From: Fragum whitleyi
Taxonomy: Eukaryota > Mollusca > Bivalvia > Cardiida > Cardiidae
Assembly: GCA_948146395.1 (NCBI GenBank)
Contig: OX411544.1
Coordinates: 90,128,632 to 90,192,631 of the forward strand
Length of the DNA stretch: 64,000 nt
Direction of reading: 5' to 3'
The position numbers and the translations under genes are program-made. Positions 44,799 through 56,555 of this stretch are shown in pieces. A model generated the notes under the pieces. It ran no database searches and was not told the origin of the DNA. It worked only from the letters and a program-made list of their open reading frames with translations. Each line of letters starts with the position of its first letter. Position 1 is the stretch's first letter.

Positions 44799-45696
44799 AA
44801 GTCAAAATGCAGAAAGACTGCTATTTAATCTGGTAAAATATGGGTTCCGCAAATGGAATTTGAATTACCTTTCTTACTGCTATTTTTTTAGTTTAAAAAA
44901 GAATCATTAGTCTAGACACTATAGTTGCCTGCTTTCTTTTCTCTATCGCTCTCTGTCTATCTGTCTATCTCTGTCTGTCACCCTCTCTACCTTTCTTCTC
45001 CCATCCTTCCCTTGCTTTGAATTTACACTTCGGCCAGAATTGTCGAAATTTTGTCGAAACACTTTCTCTCGATTATTTTTTACATTTATAACTTCTCTTT
45101 TCTCAACGAATTCAATATATCACTATAGAATGCCAACAGATTCGTTCACCATCAGTACTTTCAGTGCTTTGATTAAACCACACAGTGCAAATTTTTAGGC
45201 ATACGACAAATAAGTACAAGATTTGTCAGAGTTTTGGTTCTTGTGAAATCTGTTCAAAGACCCCCTTCTTCTTATTCTACTCATGTTACTTTTTCTTGTC
45301 GATTTCTTGGATAGGACTATCATTATTTACATAGATTTTTTTAAGAAAAAAATTATAAGAAAGGAGACGTCGTCGTCCTAAGTATTTCCCCCGTCTTCGG
45401 GGCACTCCCTCCTGGAATCTTTTCGTGTGCGGGGTGGTCTATCTGTTTCAAGTAAAACTTATTGCAAGGAGCTTAGATAAAATATTTATATATACGAGGG
45501 ATAATTCAGAAGTTCGTACAGTGGGCTAATAACTTTCGCATTTCTGACTTGTTCAGTATATGGTTTGGTGAATGTGCAGTTTGGTAACTACGGACAGCAT
45601 AAATGTTTTATATTTTTAAAGAATCATCTTAAGCGGTCTAATAATACGTAACCATAGTAACATATGTACGCCTAGGCGGAGAGCAGAAATACTGAA

Positions 45697-46019
45697 ACTA
45701 TGTTAAATAAATAAAGTGACTCGTTGAATAAATTCTGTATTTGATGAGCACAAATTTGATATTCGAGTTATAATATGACCCGAATTTTGGTGATAAAACG
45801 AGAAAATTACGATATTTACCGATTCATGTTATTCCGCGAAACATATAACGCCGTTTGCAAAATGACGTCAGCAGATCCATTATGACCTCATTTCCTAACA
45901 AAAACATAACTTTGTTCTTCGTTCTTAGATCATTTGCATAGTTATAGCACTAGTGTAATGACGCCCGTGTAATATCAAAAATATTCAACGGTGTTATTTC
46001 ACTCCGGCGACATAGGTCA
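45697..46019 (-). repeat. Dispersed repeat, second copy, hit by split-direct-repeat element 2
   Basis: In reverse orientation it matches 5488-5745: CGGCGACATAGGTCAT corresponds to ATGACCTACGTCGCG, and ACGGCGTTAT, GACGTCA and AATACAGAATTTATT also match. It ends abruptly at 46019, where element 2 starts. Confidence 0.6.
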
Positions 46020-46762
46020 TATTGTTTCATAGGCATAATAAGACTAAGCGGCCAAGGGCAGACTACTAGGTAATTTCGGACTTGAGTTGGTGGGGTGCAG
46101 GACAACGAAACTTGTAGGGTCTGCCCTTGGTCCCCGCCTAACTTTGCTGAACTAAGTCAAGACCATAATAATGTTACATATTTTTATTCTACTCATTTAC
46201 ACATAATGCTTAAGTTTGGCATAATGGTGGGCGTGAACCTACGATAAATTTCACAAAGAAAAGCCAATAAAATCAATAAATGTTTTACCATTAAATATAC
46301 ATTTTGTGCTCAGTTAGATCGAAACAAATAGCTCAGATGGAGCTGAAGCAAAAAATGCCCAGATGGGGCCAAACAAATAATTCTCAGATGGAGCGGAACG
46401 AATAATGCACAGTGGAGCGGAACGAATAATGCTCAGATAGAACCAAACAAATAATGAGCAGAATAAATAACGCTCAGATGGAGCGGAACAAATAATGCTC
46501 AGGTGGAGCGGAGCTAAATTAAGCTCAAATAGAGCGACAATCAACTTCGACTCAATTGGAGCCCAAAGAATTATACTCCTAAGCACTGTTATCATTAATT
46601 CTAAGACTCGTATGGCACCGACAAATCGTCGTAGGGCGCCGAATTGAACACACACAAAAATACTGGCCCCGAAAAACGTGGTGACCCCTAACGTGGTTGA
46701 ATATATACATGAGATATATAAAAATGATAGATTATTTCAGAGAATTTTGGCTGCTGGTTGGC
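46020..46762. repeat. Split direct repeat A1 of element 2
   Basis: It runs from TATTGTTTCATAGGC to GGCTGCTGGTTGGC and is repeated at 47333-48084. It contains an inverted pair (CCAAGGGCAGACTACTAGG and GGGTCTGCCCTTGG) and a minisatellite of roughly 30-bp units, CTCAGATGGAGCGGAACxAA, at about 46312-46560. Confidence 0.9.
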
Positions 46763-46947
46763 TTGTTCATGAGGAATGCTGCCGGTTACCGGCCCCGAAC
46801 GGCTTGGTGACCCTTCCGACATTTGAGTATATACACGAATTGACGAGAAGAATGAAGAATTGCAATATTTTCACAGTGATTGTCTACTTGGATAGCCTCT
46901 TAGACAGGCTTAATGAAACACTTTTGATACATCAAGATCGAAATTGA
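46678..46947 (+). CDS. Small ORF in element 2 with a duplicated EYIHE motif
   Basis: About 89 residues; the annotated start is a GTG, so the real start is unknown. Two related segments occur: VVTPNVVEYIHEI and LVTLPTFEYIHEL, each preceded by a GGCCCCGAA-type sequence in the DNA, so the ORF contains an internal duplication of about 127 bp. The C-terminal NIFTVIVYLDSLLDRLNE has a loose resemblance to the first helices of a cyclin box. This is a weak pattern-based guess. The first third lies inside A1, so A2 carries only that part. It may be a captured host fragment. Confidence 0.3.
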   Translation: MVTPNVVEYIHEIYKNDRLFQRILAAGWLVHEECCRLPAPNGLVTLPTFEYIHELTRRMKNCNIFTVIVYLDSLLDRLNETLLIHQDRN

Positions 46948-47160
46948 GAACACTTCATCAACTAGCACTGAATGTGAATTGTTCATTGATCGTTTCCATC
47001 ACTTGGCTGTAGGTTCACACCGGTCTTCTATGAATGGATCGCGAAGAGGTGGCCTTTTCTACAGGTTTTCTCTGATCCCTCATAGTTCTGAAAAGAGATG
47101 AAAAGAGCAAAGCAACACATACCACACAAAAAGAGGCAAATAGGGAGGGGAAAGGGAGGG

Positions 47161-47336
47161 TTCTTTAAAAACTTATTATTAGCTGAAATGTGGTATCAAA
47201 AACATTTACCTTTATTCTATAGCAAAAATGGAGGTGAGTGACGTCACACTTAGACTTGGAGTTTTACTAAACGATCTTATAGACTGGAAGATGCCATGGA
47301 AACAACGAGGACTATTAACTAGTAATAGTCCCTATT
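47161..47336. repeat. Split direct repeat B1 of element 2
   Basis: It runs from TTCTTTAAAAACTTATTATT through GAGTGACGTCACAC to AGTAATAGTCCCTATT and recurs at 52461-52636 with about one difference in 176 bases. Confidence 0.9.
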
Positions 47337-48084
47337 GTTTCATAGGCATAATAAGACTAAGGGGCCAAGGGCAGACTACTAGGTAATTTCGGACTTGAGT
47401 TGGTGGGGTGCAGGACAACGAAACTTGTAGGGTCTGCCCTTGGTCCCCGCCTAACTTTGCTGAACTAAGTCAAGACCATAATAATGTTACATATTTTTAT
47501 TCTACTCATTTACACATAATGCTTAAGTTTGGCATAATGGTGGGCGTGAACCTACGATAAATTTCACAAATAAAAGCCAATAAAATCAATAAATGTTTTA
47601 CCATTATATAAACATGTTGTGCTCAGTTAGATCGAAACAAATAGCTCAGATGGAGCTGAAGCAAAAAATGCCCAGATGGGGCCGAACAAATAATTCTCAG
47701 ATGGAGCGGAACGAAAAATGCACAGTGGAGCGGAACGAATAATGCTCAGATAGAACCAAACAAATAATGATCAGATTGAGCAGAATAAATAACGCTCAGA
47801 TGGAGCGGAACAAATAATGCTCAGGTGGAGCGGAGCTAAATTAAGCTCAAATAGAGCGACAATCAACTTCGACTCAATTGGAGCCCAAAGAATTATACTC
47901 CTAAGCACTGTTATCATTAATTCTAAGACTCGTATGGCACCGACAAATCGTCGTAGGGCGCCGAATTGAACACACACAAAAATACTGGCCCCGAAAAACG
48001 TGGTGACCCCTAACGTGGTTGAATATATACATGAGATATATAAAAATGATAGATTATTTCAGAGAATTTTGGCTGCTGGTTGGC
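47333..48084. repeat. Split direct repeat A2 of element 2
   Basis: Second copy of A1, overlapping B1 by TATT. It has a 9-bp addition relative to A1 near 47770. Confidence 0.9.
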
Positions 48085-50570
48085 CACATGAAAGGAAACA
48101 CATGGCCTCCATGGGGACAGGGGTTTCGTTTCACCGCCAAAATAGAATTTTGCGCCAGCAAGCCAAAATCTGGTTCACGCCCACACTTAATTATCCATAA
48201 TATAAGGGCCTGGTTGCCTGAAAAAAAATGACTTAGGCTAAATTGACAATTGGCAAGTGGCCTTGGACACTGTCCTTGTCATATGTATGTAGATTGAAAG
48301 ACACTAGTCTGAGGTGCTTTCTATAAAAGCTGCGCTTAAGCTCTGGTAACCTTATTGCAATTGTGTGAATCTGCTTTCTGGCAGATTTGAGACCCTTGCT
48401 AATTAGCACATAAGTTTCAATATGGGATTAAGGCAATTTAAAAAATTCGTCAGTGATCGGTAGGAATTATTTGCAATGGGACAATGACCTCTTAGGTAGC
48501 AAATCGAGTATTACGACTTGAAAGCCCATGTGATAATATTGTCACTTTCAACACCGTTTGGATTTGTTTAGTTTTATTTGATTGAAGCACTGTGCTATGA
48601 AAATGCATAAATGGATCAATCAGAGCAAGACGAAAAACACACTAAATAAAATTTAAGAGACGCCATAGTAAATGATTTCCGAAAAAAAAAATAAGTGCTT
48701 TTAAGCCAATGCAAACGGTGTTCATTTCGTCATGTGATTAAATATCTTAAGATCCTTATTAAGCCGCTTAACATTGCTTAACAATGTCGCTCTATAAAAC
48801 ACCATCACAGAAAGCTAATTAGAATCCTGAGAAACTTGCTCCAACGAAGGCACCAAAATTAACATGCACCCATACATATATATCTTCATATATGGATACA
48901 TGCTTTATTTTCTATCTTGAAACGAAGCCAAACTTAATCATTGACTAGCCATCTTGGTCTTTCATAGTGGTATCCTTACAATGAACAAATTAATGTTCAC
49001 TCCATGCCATTGAACACTACGTGAAATTGATTCTACATAATAGAAATGTAAATATTTGTATATATGATAAAATAATGCACTGAAGTTAGAGGAGGAGAAA
49101 TGTAAAAATCCCTTTAGCATTCAATATATATATAATTTTTTTGTTTGTGTTTTTATTATTTCTTTTTTTTTTTTTTTTTTTAGAAAATGTGTAAAACTTT
49201 TTTCTATAAATCCAGATGAAAAAACTGAACGTTTCTATTTTGTGACTTACTGGTGCCCGCTATATTTCAAGTGCGCCATTACCTCAAACTTTATTACCAA
49301 GGATGTGGTCGCGAAAACACATTCCATTTCAAGAAGATTATTTTCCTCTAGTAATTTTTACTTTACGTAAATTGTAAAAGTGTTTTCTGTAGAAATGTGC
49401 AAGATAAAATTCAAGGTCCGTGTCATTATTTCTTTTTAAGGACAAGACAGCTCCAAGTAAAGGCAAATAAACATGTAATTAGAACTTGTCAATTAGGAAC
49501 AGCCAGTTCTAGGCCGTCATCTATTTCTAATGTTCTTAATAGGCAGATGTTAATTAACGTTTTACTTAATATGGTTGAGTAAATCTCTGTGATTCAAGAT
49601 TAGTAAGCATTGTCTTTGATAATTGTAAGTGATGTTTTGTCAGTCTGAGATTACAATAGATTTTTGATTACGCCTTTTTGTACAAGTTCGACATAGGACA
49701 TCGAATAGGATAAGGGTGCATACTATCAGTGGATTAGAAGGTAGCTATAGCATCTTGCACGCCTTTTCCAGTTACTGATCCTTTGAGGTTTTCAATTCAT
49801 TGCAGTTTTGAGCCCATGAATTGTTTGGCCCGACTCTTGGGAATTAGCGTTTGGGCAGAAATTGGTGAGTTGATTGGGACTGCAATGGAGACATAAATTA
49901 ATTTTTGTAAGAACAGGCAAGATTTTAGCAAAAGCCATAGAATTAATCATAGCATTTTCTTTCTGTCCTTTCTGGCTGGAAGGAGGAGGCACCCATACAT
50001 AAAAGCCACAACATTTGATCTATCTCCCTGGAGGACCTGCTAGTCGAATTGCTCTACCTCAGAGCTCAGATTTCAGCTCACATACTTGCATATAGATTGT
50101 GCCAACTACAAATTGCAAATTGTGCCAACTACAAATTGAAAATCCGCAGTAAAGATAATAGTTTATACTGTGACTAAATCTTGCATTTTACAATTCTTAG
50201 CCACCTGCATAAATGCACAGGAATTCTTTTGTAGCTTCTCTTTTTGTGTACATGTTTTGAGTGATTGACAAGGGCTTGTCAGCATTTTAGAAAACATGGT
50301 TATGGAGAAAAAGGATCATTTTTTGACCGGCTTATTTAACAAAGAAAATTATTCATTATCTAGAAATTCGGAATATAGCTTAGAATAACTGCAAATTTGT
50401 TCGAACAAGACTAGGGAAAGCTCCTGTCAAAAGCCTAGCTGTACCAGTTACAGGACAAGCATGAAAATAGGATACATAATTGATATTTAGCTAGACACCA
50501 AAATTTCGATTTAACTGGAGGGAAGAATATTACTTTGGGTAAAAAGGCTCAAGAGTTTGCCAGCATAAAT
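48085..50570. other. Internal region of element 2, no gene recognised
   Basis: AT-rich sequence with only short ORFs. If the element once encoded enzymes here they are no longer visible in any frame. Confidence 0.55.
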
Positions 50571-50575
50571 ACTTT

Positions 50576-50577
<2 letters not shown>

Positions 50578-50621
<44 letters not shown>

Positions 50622-50830
50622 TTAGTTTCATTTTAATAATAATATTATTATTATTTATTTTATTATTTTTTTTAAATATATTTTATTCATTTTATTTTTA
50701 TTATTATTATTATTATTTATTTATTTTTTTTTAATCTACTGCCAAAAAATACACTAGTTTACTTACTGTTTATTTGATATATTTCTATAAATTATTTATT
50801 TTATCTATTTTTTATAGAATTTAAGTTGAT
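50578..50830. repeat. (TA)n and AT-rich low-complexity tract
   Basis: (TA)n at about 50580-50617, followed by (ATT)n and T-rich sequence. Confidence 0.9.
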
Positions 50831-50844
50831 GTTAACAGTTATAA

Positions 50845-51003
50845 AGCTGAAGCAAATAACGCCCTAATGGGGCTGAACAAATAATTCTCAGATGGAGCAG
50901 AATGATTAATGCTCAGATGGAGCGGAATGAATAATGCTCAGATAGAAACAAATAAATAATGCTCAGATGGAGTAAAATAAATAACACTCAGATGGAGCAG
51001 AAC
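50845..51003. repeat. CTCAGATGGAGC minisatellite, third array
   Basis: About five units of 28-33 bp of the kind AATAATGCTCAGATGGAGC, matching the arrays inside A1 and A2 of element 2. It lies in the interior of the same element. Confidence 0.8.
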
Positions 51004-52460
51004 AATAACCTAACACAATGATTTCAAACAAATAGATGTTTTATGTTTGTTAAAATTGAAATGTCAATGGAACATAAGCCATGTCAAACAAAGATTCTCA
51101 AATCTTGTAAAATACAAAGTATAAGAATATCTCTTTAATGCTTTTAATATTGGATGTAAACTTTGAGTAAGTCTGCCATTTTGGAGATATTTGAGACCTG
51201 AACCTCAACCGAACCTGGATATCATAGGTTCTCGAGCATGAAACAAGGAGGCGTTTGGCTACTGGTCTAATGATTTATTTGAGTTGAACTTGAATTTGGT
51301 CAGGATGTGCAATCAAGTTAATGTTTACCAAAATAAGAAAGACATTGGCCATTCGTTTCTTGAGGTGATCTATTTGTGTATTTAGTGCACAACATTATCT
51401 TCCAAGTCGAACCCTAAAGGGTTCTTCCCTTTATCTGTTTATCATCCCTTTTTTCGGATGGTAAAAATGAAGTGAGATCCATATGGGGCCCTGGATGTAT
51501 TATGACCTGTGTAGCTTTACTTATGTACCCCGGAGGGCACAATGGATTCTTTGAATTTGGGATAAATCATGTATTTTGACCTTGATGCACCCAGGGATAA
51601 TTCTAGCTAAGAATATCATGGGGAAAAAACAAAAATATATATCTCTTTTAGCCAACCATAATGAGACATTCAGGGATTTGTGGCAAGAAATTCCAGTTAC
51701 CTTTTAAATGAATTACAAATTCCCTTATTTTGTATTTATTTACTTATTTATTTTTTCTATTTATCCCTCATCATCTTGCCCCAAATTGATCCCTGAGCAA
51801 CATACACATCACCTGATGTACTTGAGGTTGGTATTCGGATCAACTACTTTCCGTGTTATAGTCCAAATAATCTGCTCTGCCAGGTAAAATATACAAACTA
51901 GATCATCTTGTGCCTCATTTGCTAGATTAGACTTGTCGCTTGTGAATGGATACGGTGCTGGTACTCAGCATGGATATGGGGCACAGCATTCTTTTCACAG
52001 TCGCTTTTGGATGTCTTGTGCTCTCAGGTTCCAGTGGACATGGTGGATAATGAAAAGAAATTAAAGGAGATTTCCATAAACAAGTATTCTTAAAATAAGA
52101 TGAAAAACAACAAATCCAAATGCAAAATAGAATTCATTGAACTGGGGTTATAGGTTGCAAAAATGTTCTGTAATAAGTACAAGAGAAGAAATGCTTTATG
52201 CAGCCTGTCAAGATATGGATTCACGGTTTCCAAAAAGTAAACTAAATACGAAAAATGAGATGGGATTTACGTAGTTTATACGAAAGATAAGCATCCATTT
52301 TGCGGGGTGCTGTACAGTACAGTAGACGTAGCGAGGCGCATTGCCTCAGCAATATCTGCCTATTTGTCATTGAATGCGAGGCCATCCGAGATAATCGTTA
52401 CGGTAAATCTTCGAAACGAACATCTATTTAACTGTGTGGAACAATATTTAACTAGAAAAC
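51004..52460. other. Internal region of element 2, no gene recognised
   Basis: Unique-looking sequence without long ORFs, up to the B2 repeat. Confidence 0.5.
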
Positions 52461-52636
52461 TTCTTTAAAAACTTATTATTAGCTGAAATGTGGTAACAAA
52501 AACATTTACCTTTATTCTATAGCAAAAATGGAGGTGAGTGACGTCACACTTAGACTTGGAGTTTTACTAAACGATCTTATAGACTGGAAGATGCCATGGA
52601 AACAACGAGGACTATTAACTAGTAATAGTCCCTATT
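52461..52636. repeat. Split direct repeat B2, right end of element 2
   Basis: Second copy of B1, ending GTCCCTATT followed by ATAATATCATTTTTCG. Confidence 0.9.
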
Positions 52637-53819
52637 ATAATATCATTTTTCGACCTTTGTGGTGATCTATGTTATTTAGCAACCCAAACTATTATAGATA
52701 ATTTAGAAAAAAATGATTAAAATGTGCAGAAGAGGACTTTTCTTTACGCAACCAAGGGTATTCATAGAGGATCCGTCTTCACATGAGGAATTGAAATGGT
52801 CTAATGGAGTTTAAACGAACGAATCTGTCTAAATTCATTGTCATAATTTTCCCAAAATAAAGGTCGTGCATCTGGATCCCCACTCCACTAGAAATACCAT
52901 GCATAACTAAATAGGAAACAAATTTAATCCCAAATGGTATTTGGATAATTTCTGCAAGTTGCGGTAATAGTCGTAGAAAGGCATATGAAAAGCGGAGACG
53001 ATATAGAAGAGAGTTAATAATGACGCCGCATTAGACGTTCTTGCTCCCCCGCCTTCTTAGGGGGTCTCTGTCTTGATTTAAGCAATTTTCAGCCGCAATT
53101 GAAAGTAAACATTTAGAAATTTCCACATTTATTACACAGATGATGCATCAAAATCCCGTTTAATTTATTTTGATAGTTACCCTTTCTGTTTATTTATGAC
53201 ATCGTTTTACGAATTTATGGATCAACCCTCGTATATATATACAAACACATGCATACACATATACATATATACATACATTTTGATTCTTTTTCATGCACTG
53301 TGGTTGATACAGTGCTGACAATATTTTGAATTCAGTATTATTATTCTTATGTCGTACTCTGAATAGATTAGAATCAGTAAAGTAATTTTTAAAGGACGTC
53401 CATGACGCAAGCATATTGCTAAAAAACTAATCATCTCGTTAAGAATAGAATCATTATGATGATGGCTAAAAGATGTCCATTGATGCATATATATTACTAA
53501 AACCATTTTAAATAATAAGAACATAGTATCCATAAAATTTATTCAGATTTCATTTTTGCTTGGGAACTCCTACGCAGAGGCAGTATCAATTCTTTCTAGA
53601 AAATTAATTCTTTTTGTCGATTTCAAAGCAAAGTTTTCTAGTTACTCTGTTTCCCATTAATGCATTTATTTGTATAAAATGAACAGTCAACGATTAGACG
53701 GGCCAGGTCGGTCCTCTATATAATATTCTCTTTCCAGAATTTTTTCCCCAAGATGGAGTCCATAATTACTTTTGTTTCTTCTATGTATTTTTTCCTAGTT
53801 TCAACAAGAAAAAAATCTA
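52637..53819. other. No gene recognised
   Basis: AT-rich flank. CCCCCGCCTTCTTAGGGGGT near 53047 forms a small hairpin and resembles similar motifs near 34019 and 45390. A (TA/CA)-rich stretch lies at 53230-53280. Confidence 0.5.
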
Positions 53820-55020
53820 GTGAGGAGATGAAGGGTACTCTCTTCTTAGTTTATGAAGGGTACTCTCTTCTTGGTTTGTTCACAATTGAAAGGTAAGGAT
53901 TCCATTTTCGTTATTCTGGAATCGGTATAGAAGATAAAGTCCAGATAACATTTTTACTTTGATAGTTCCTTCTTGTACATCAGTTTTAAAGGCTTCTAGT
54001 GTATCCCGCGCATGGTGGGTTTATCCTATGGCGTAATTATCGATTGCGGTTTGTGTAAGGTCTTTTCATTTTGATTTAGTATGCATTCATTTTCCATTAT
54101 GTTTATGATTTCATATTTGTCGAGTATAGTTTTCATTCCGTTGAAGAAGTTTTGAGAGTCTTGGAATTAATCTGAGCTTTGTCTATTTGCGATGCTACTT
54201 AGGGTGCATTTCTACTGGTCAGAATAGCATGCAGTAGCCCTAGCTGCCTTTTGTGTATTTCGGGTTCAATTGGCAGGGTACCAACTAACCGACAGATAGC
54301 ATTTTTTGCTGTACTCGGGGAAGGGATAGAAGCATTCGAAGAGATTCCTGTGAAATGATTCTAGTTCTTCTAAGTTAGTTTTGTTAAGATGAAAGGTCTC
54401 TAATCCTGACAATAGCCGTAGTTAATTACATAAACCTGGTAAATTTTTACTGTAATTTTCGGATTAATGCCGTTTGTCCGCTGGCATCCAATAATCATTA
54501 AAGAGTACAGAGATTTTCTGGCAATACTGATGCGGTTTGATATGTTCTGTATACCTTCTGCTTTATTTGCCCTAATGAGACCAAGGTGGGTTGTTTCATT
54601 ATTCATGGAGATCCTTTCGGTTCCCAGGCGCCTTTCTTCTTAATTTGCGTTGGCAGGTTTATTAACTACACTTTTTTGGGGGTGAATAATGTACTGATGT
54701 TCACATGTATGCATAGTGGTAGGTAATATTTAACAACTCACTAAATTCTTTTTAGCAGCTGGAAATCAGTGCAATATCATTTGCACATGTTGGGCACCCT
54801 ATAGAGTCTGTTCCTACGAATTTACATTGTTGTCTTTCTTCTAGTTCAAGTAGTGGATCATTTATATACATTTTTGTAGAGATGGGTAGATAGGAATCCT
54901 CCTTGGCGTAACCCTTACTACATCATTAAAGGCTCGCTGTATTGTCCCTTCCACTTTACTTTGGCTGATGAGCCTTCATACATTCCTTTCTCCAGAGTCT
55001 CATGATAGTTGAAATAAGAT
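53820..55020 (-). pseudogene. Degenerate second copy of LINE-A reverse transcriptase
   Basis: Minus-strand fragments align with the 34848-37514 ORF in order: GMYEG-like, then QGVRQGG-like remains near 54900, GCPTCANDIALIS near 54790, THLGLIRANK and SLYSLM..GC near 54480-54600, and KIYQVYV near 54440. Many stops and frameshifts are present. Motif C reads CAND in place of CADD. A direct duplication of a roughly 27-bp GAAGGGTACTCTCTTCTT unit lies at 53829-53875. The 5' border is near a G-rich run at 55028-55049. Confidence 0.75.
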
Positions 55021-55059
55021 TTGTGGGACAGGGGGACGGGGGGGGGGGGCAGGTCATCT

Positions 55060-55470
55060 GGATACGATTTGAGTATGTCTGGGCCAGAGGCTTTGTTTGG
55101 ATTGGTGTTACTTAGTAGTTTTCTAACTCCTTCCTGGTCTTTGTTGATTGGGTTATTTTTTTTTTTAATTTTGTTCTTTTGCTCATGATTGGTACTTCTC
55201 CAGATGATTCTTTAGTAAAGACCGATTGAAATTGGTTGATGCATATGTCAGCTTTCTCTTTACTATCCGTTATGATTTTACTGCCACATTTCAGGGGGAG
55301 TATACCGAAGGAATCCTGTCTTTTCGACTTGATGTATTTCCAGAAGGGTTTTCACATTATTTTGGATTATTTCATTGTTCACGTAGTCCCATTCTGAAAA
55401 CGAAAGTCTTTCTTGCATTCTTTTTGGAAATATTTACGATTCCCCCATTTCTTTTTCTTTGTGGAGGTCT
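55060..55470 (-). pseudogene. LINE fragment of another family
   Basis: Minus-strand reading gives ADICINQFQSVFTKESSGE and NPNKASGPDILKS, the segment before RT motif 1 in many jockey/CR1/RTE-like LINEs, with stops. LINE-A has a different sequence here (FAAFYEDLA, NNNKAADEYGI), so this piece is from another element joined to the LINE-A relic at the poly-G stretch. Confidence 0.6.
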
Positions 55471-55479
55471 TTTTGTTTT

Positions 55480-56300
55480 TGCTCAATCAACCTGAAAATT
55501 GGTCTGATTGCTTAATCTGATGAATCTCGGTAGAGATCGAAATTGGGTCAAAGGGGGTCTAAAGCTAGGTCACAAGGTCAAATCTTAGAAAAAGTTTTAA
55601 GACAATCTAGAGCCTATTTTTTTACTCATATGGTCAGAATGATTTATAAAATCTCGGTCAAGTACGAAATTTGGTCAAGGGGTGATAAAAATGAGGTTAA
55701 TATGTCAAATTTCAAAAACAACTTGACACTCTACAAGCGATTTTTTGCTTAATCAACCTGAAAATTTCCCAGAGTAGTTGTCCTGATGAAATTTCGGTCA
55801 AGTAAAAAATTGGGTCAAGTAGGTCTAAAATGAGGCTAAGAGGTCAAATATAAAAAAAGCCTAGTAGACACTCTTCAGGCGTTTTCCCCCAATAAACATG
55901 AAAATTGGTCGAAATTATTGTATTGCAGAAATTTCTTTCAAGTTTAAAGTTTGGACAAGTGGGACCAAAAAAGATGTAAAAATGTTAAATATTAGAAAAA
56001 CTCGGAGACACTCCAGAGCCATATTTTTAACTAAATCAACCTTAATATCGGTTAGAATGAATATATTGATAAAATCTCGGTTAAGATGGAAATTGAATCA
56101 ATAGGGATGAAAAATGGGGTCAAGCAGCCAAATATGAGAAACCCCCAAGGTTACCTACGAAATCATGCTTTTGGCCCGATCAACCTGAAATTGGCACAAT
56201 CTTTATTACTTCTTATGCAAAATATATTGTTTTGATTAGAATTTAGACAGTTAAATGGGGCGAGCGATTGAGGGCGGGCCACTATGACCCTCTCATTTAT
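55480..56300 (+). repeat. Tandem-unit block, AATCAACCTGAAAATTGGTC family
   Basis: About five to six units of 140 bp with CAATCAACCTGAAAATTG, TGATGAATCTCGGT, GGTCAAGxGGGTCTAAA and AGGTCAAATxTxAGAAAAA. It ends GGGCGAGCGATTGAGGGCGG then GACCCTCTCATT, the usual end of this superfamily. Confidence 0.75.
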
Positions 56301-56555
56301 CTATATTACTGCAAGTCTACACTGGAATTAGAGGAAAATTGGCTTTGGATCGTTTTATAAATCATAAAGTGCTTGTTTGTGCTTTCGACTGTTTGCTAAC
56401 AAATACGGTAAATTCCGCTTTATACAATAAATATCTTATCTTTGATTTAGTATGAGTTGTTGATAACTATACAAACACTTTTGCCCCCCTTTAGAAAAAA
56501 AAAACACACGCTAACTCAGTAGGTTAAATTTAGATTTAAAGAGCACTTTAGATTT

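Larger units (their letters stand above)
46020..52636. mobile_element. Split-direct-repeat element 2, non-autonomous
   Basis: Two repeat pairs interleave: A1 46020-46762, B1 47161-47336, A2 47333-48084 and B2 52461-52636. B1 and A2 overlap by TATT. The order and the abutting B1A2 are the same as in element 1, but the sequences are unrelated and the A repeats are much longer (743 and 752 bp, differing by a 9-bp indel). Both elements end in CTATT. No RT, RNase H or recombinase is recognisable in 46763-47160 or in the 4.4 kb of 48085-52460. The flanks show no target duplication. The alternative, a chance duplication, would have to place two repeats exactly next to each other twice. Confidence 0.72.
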
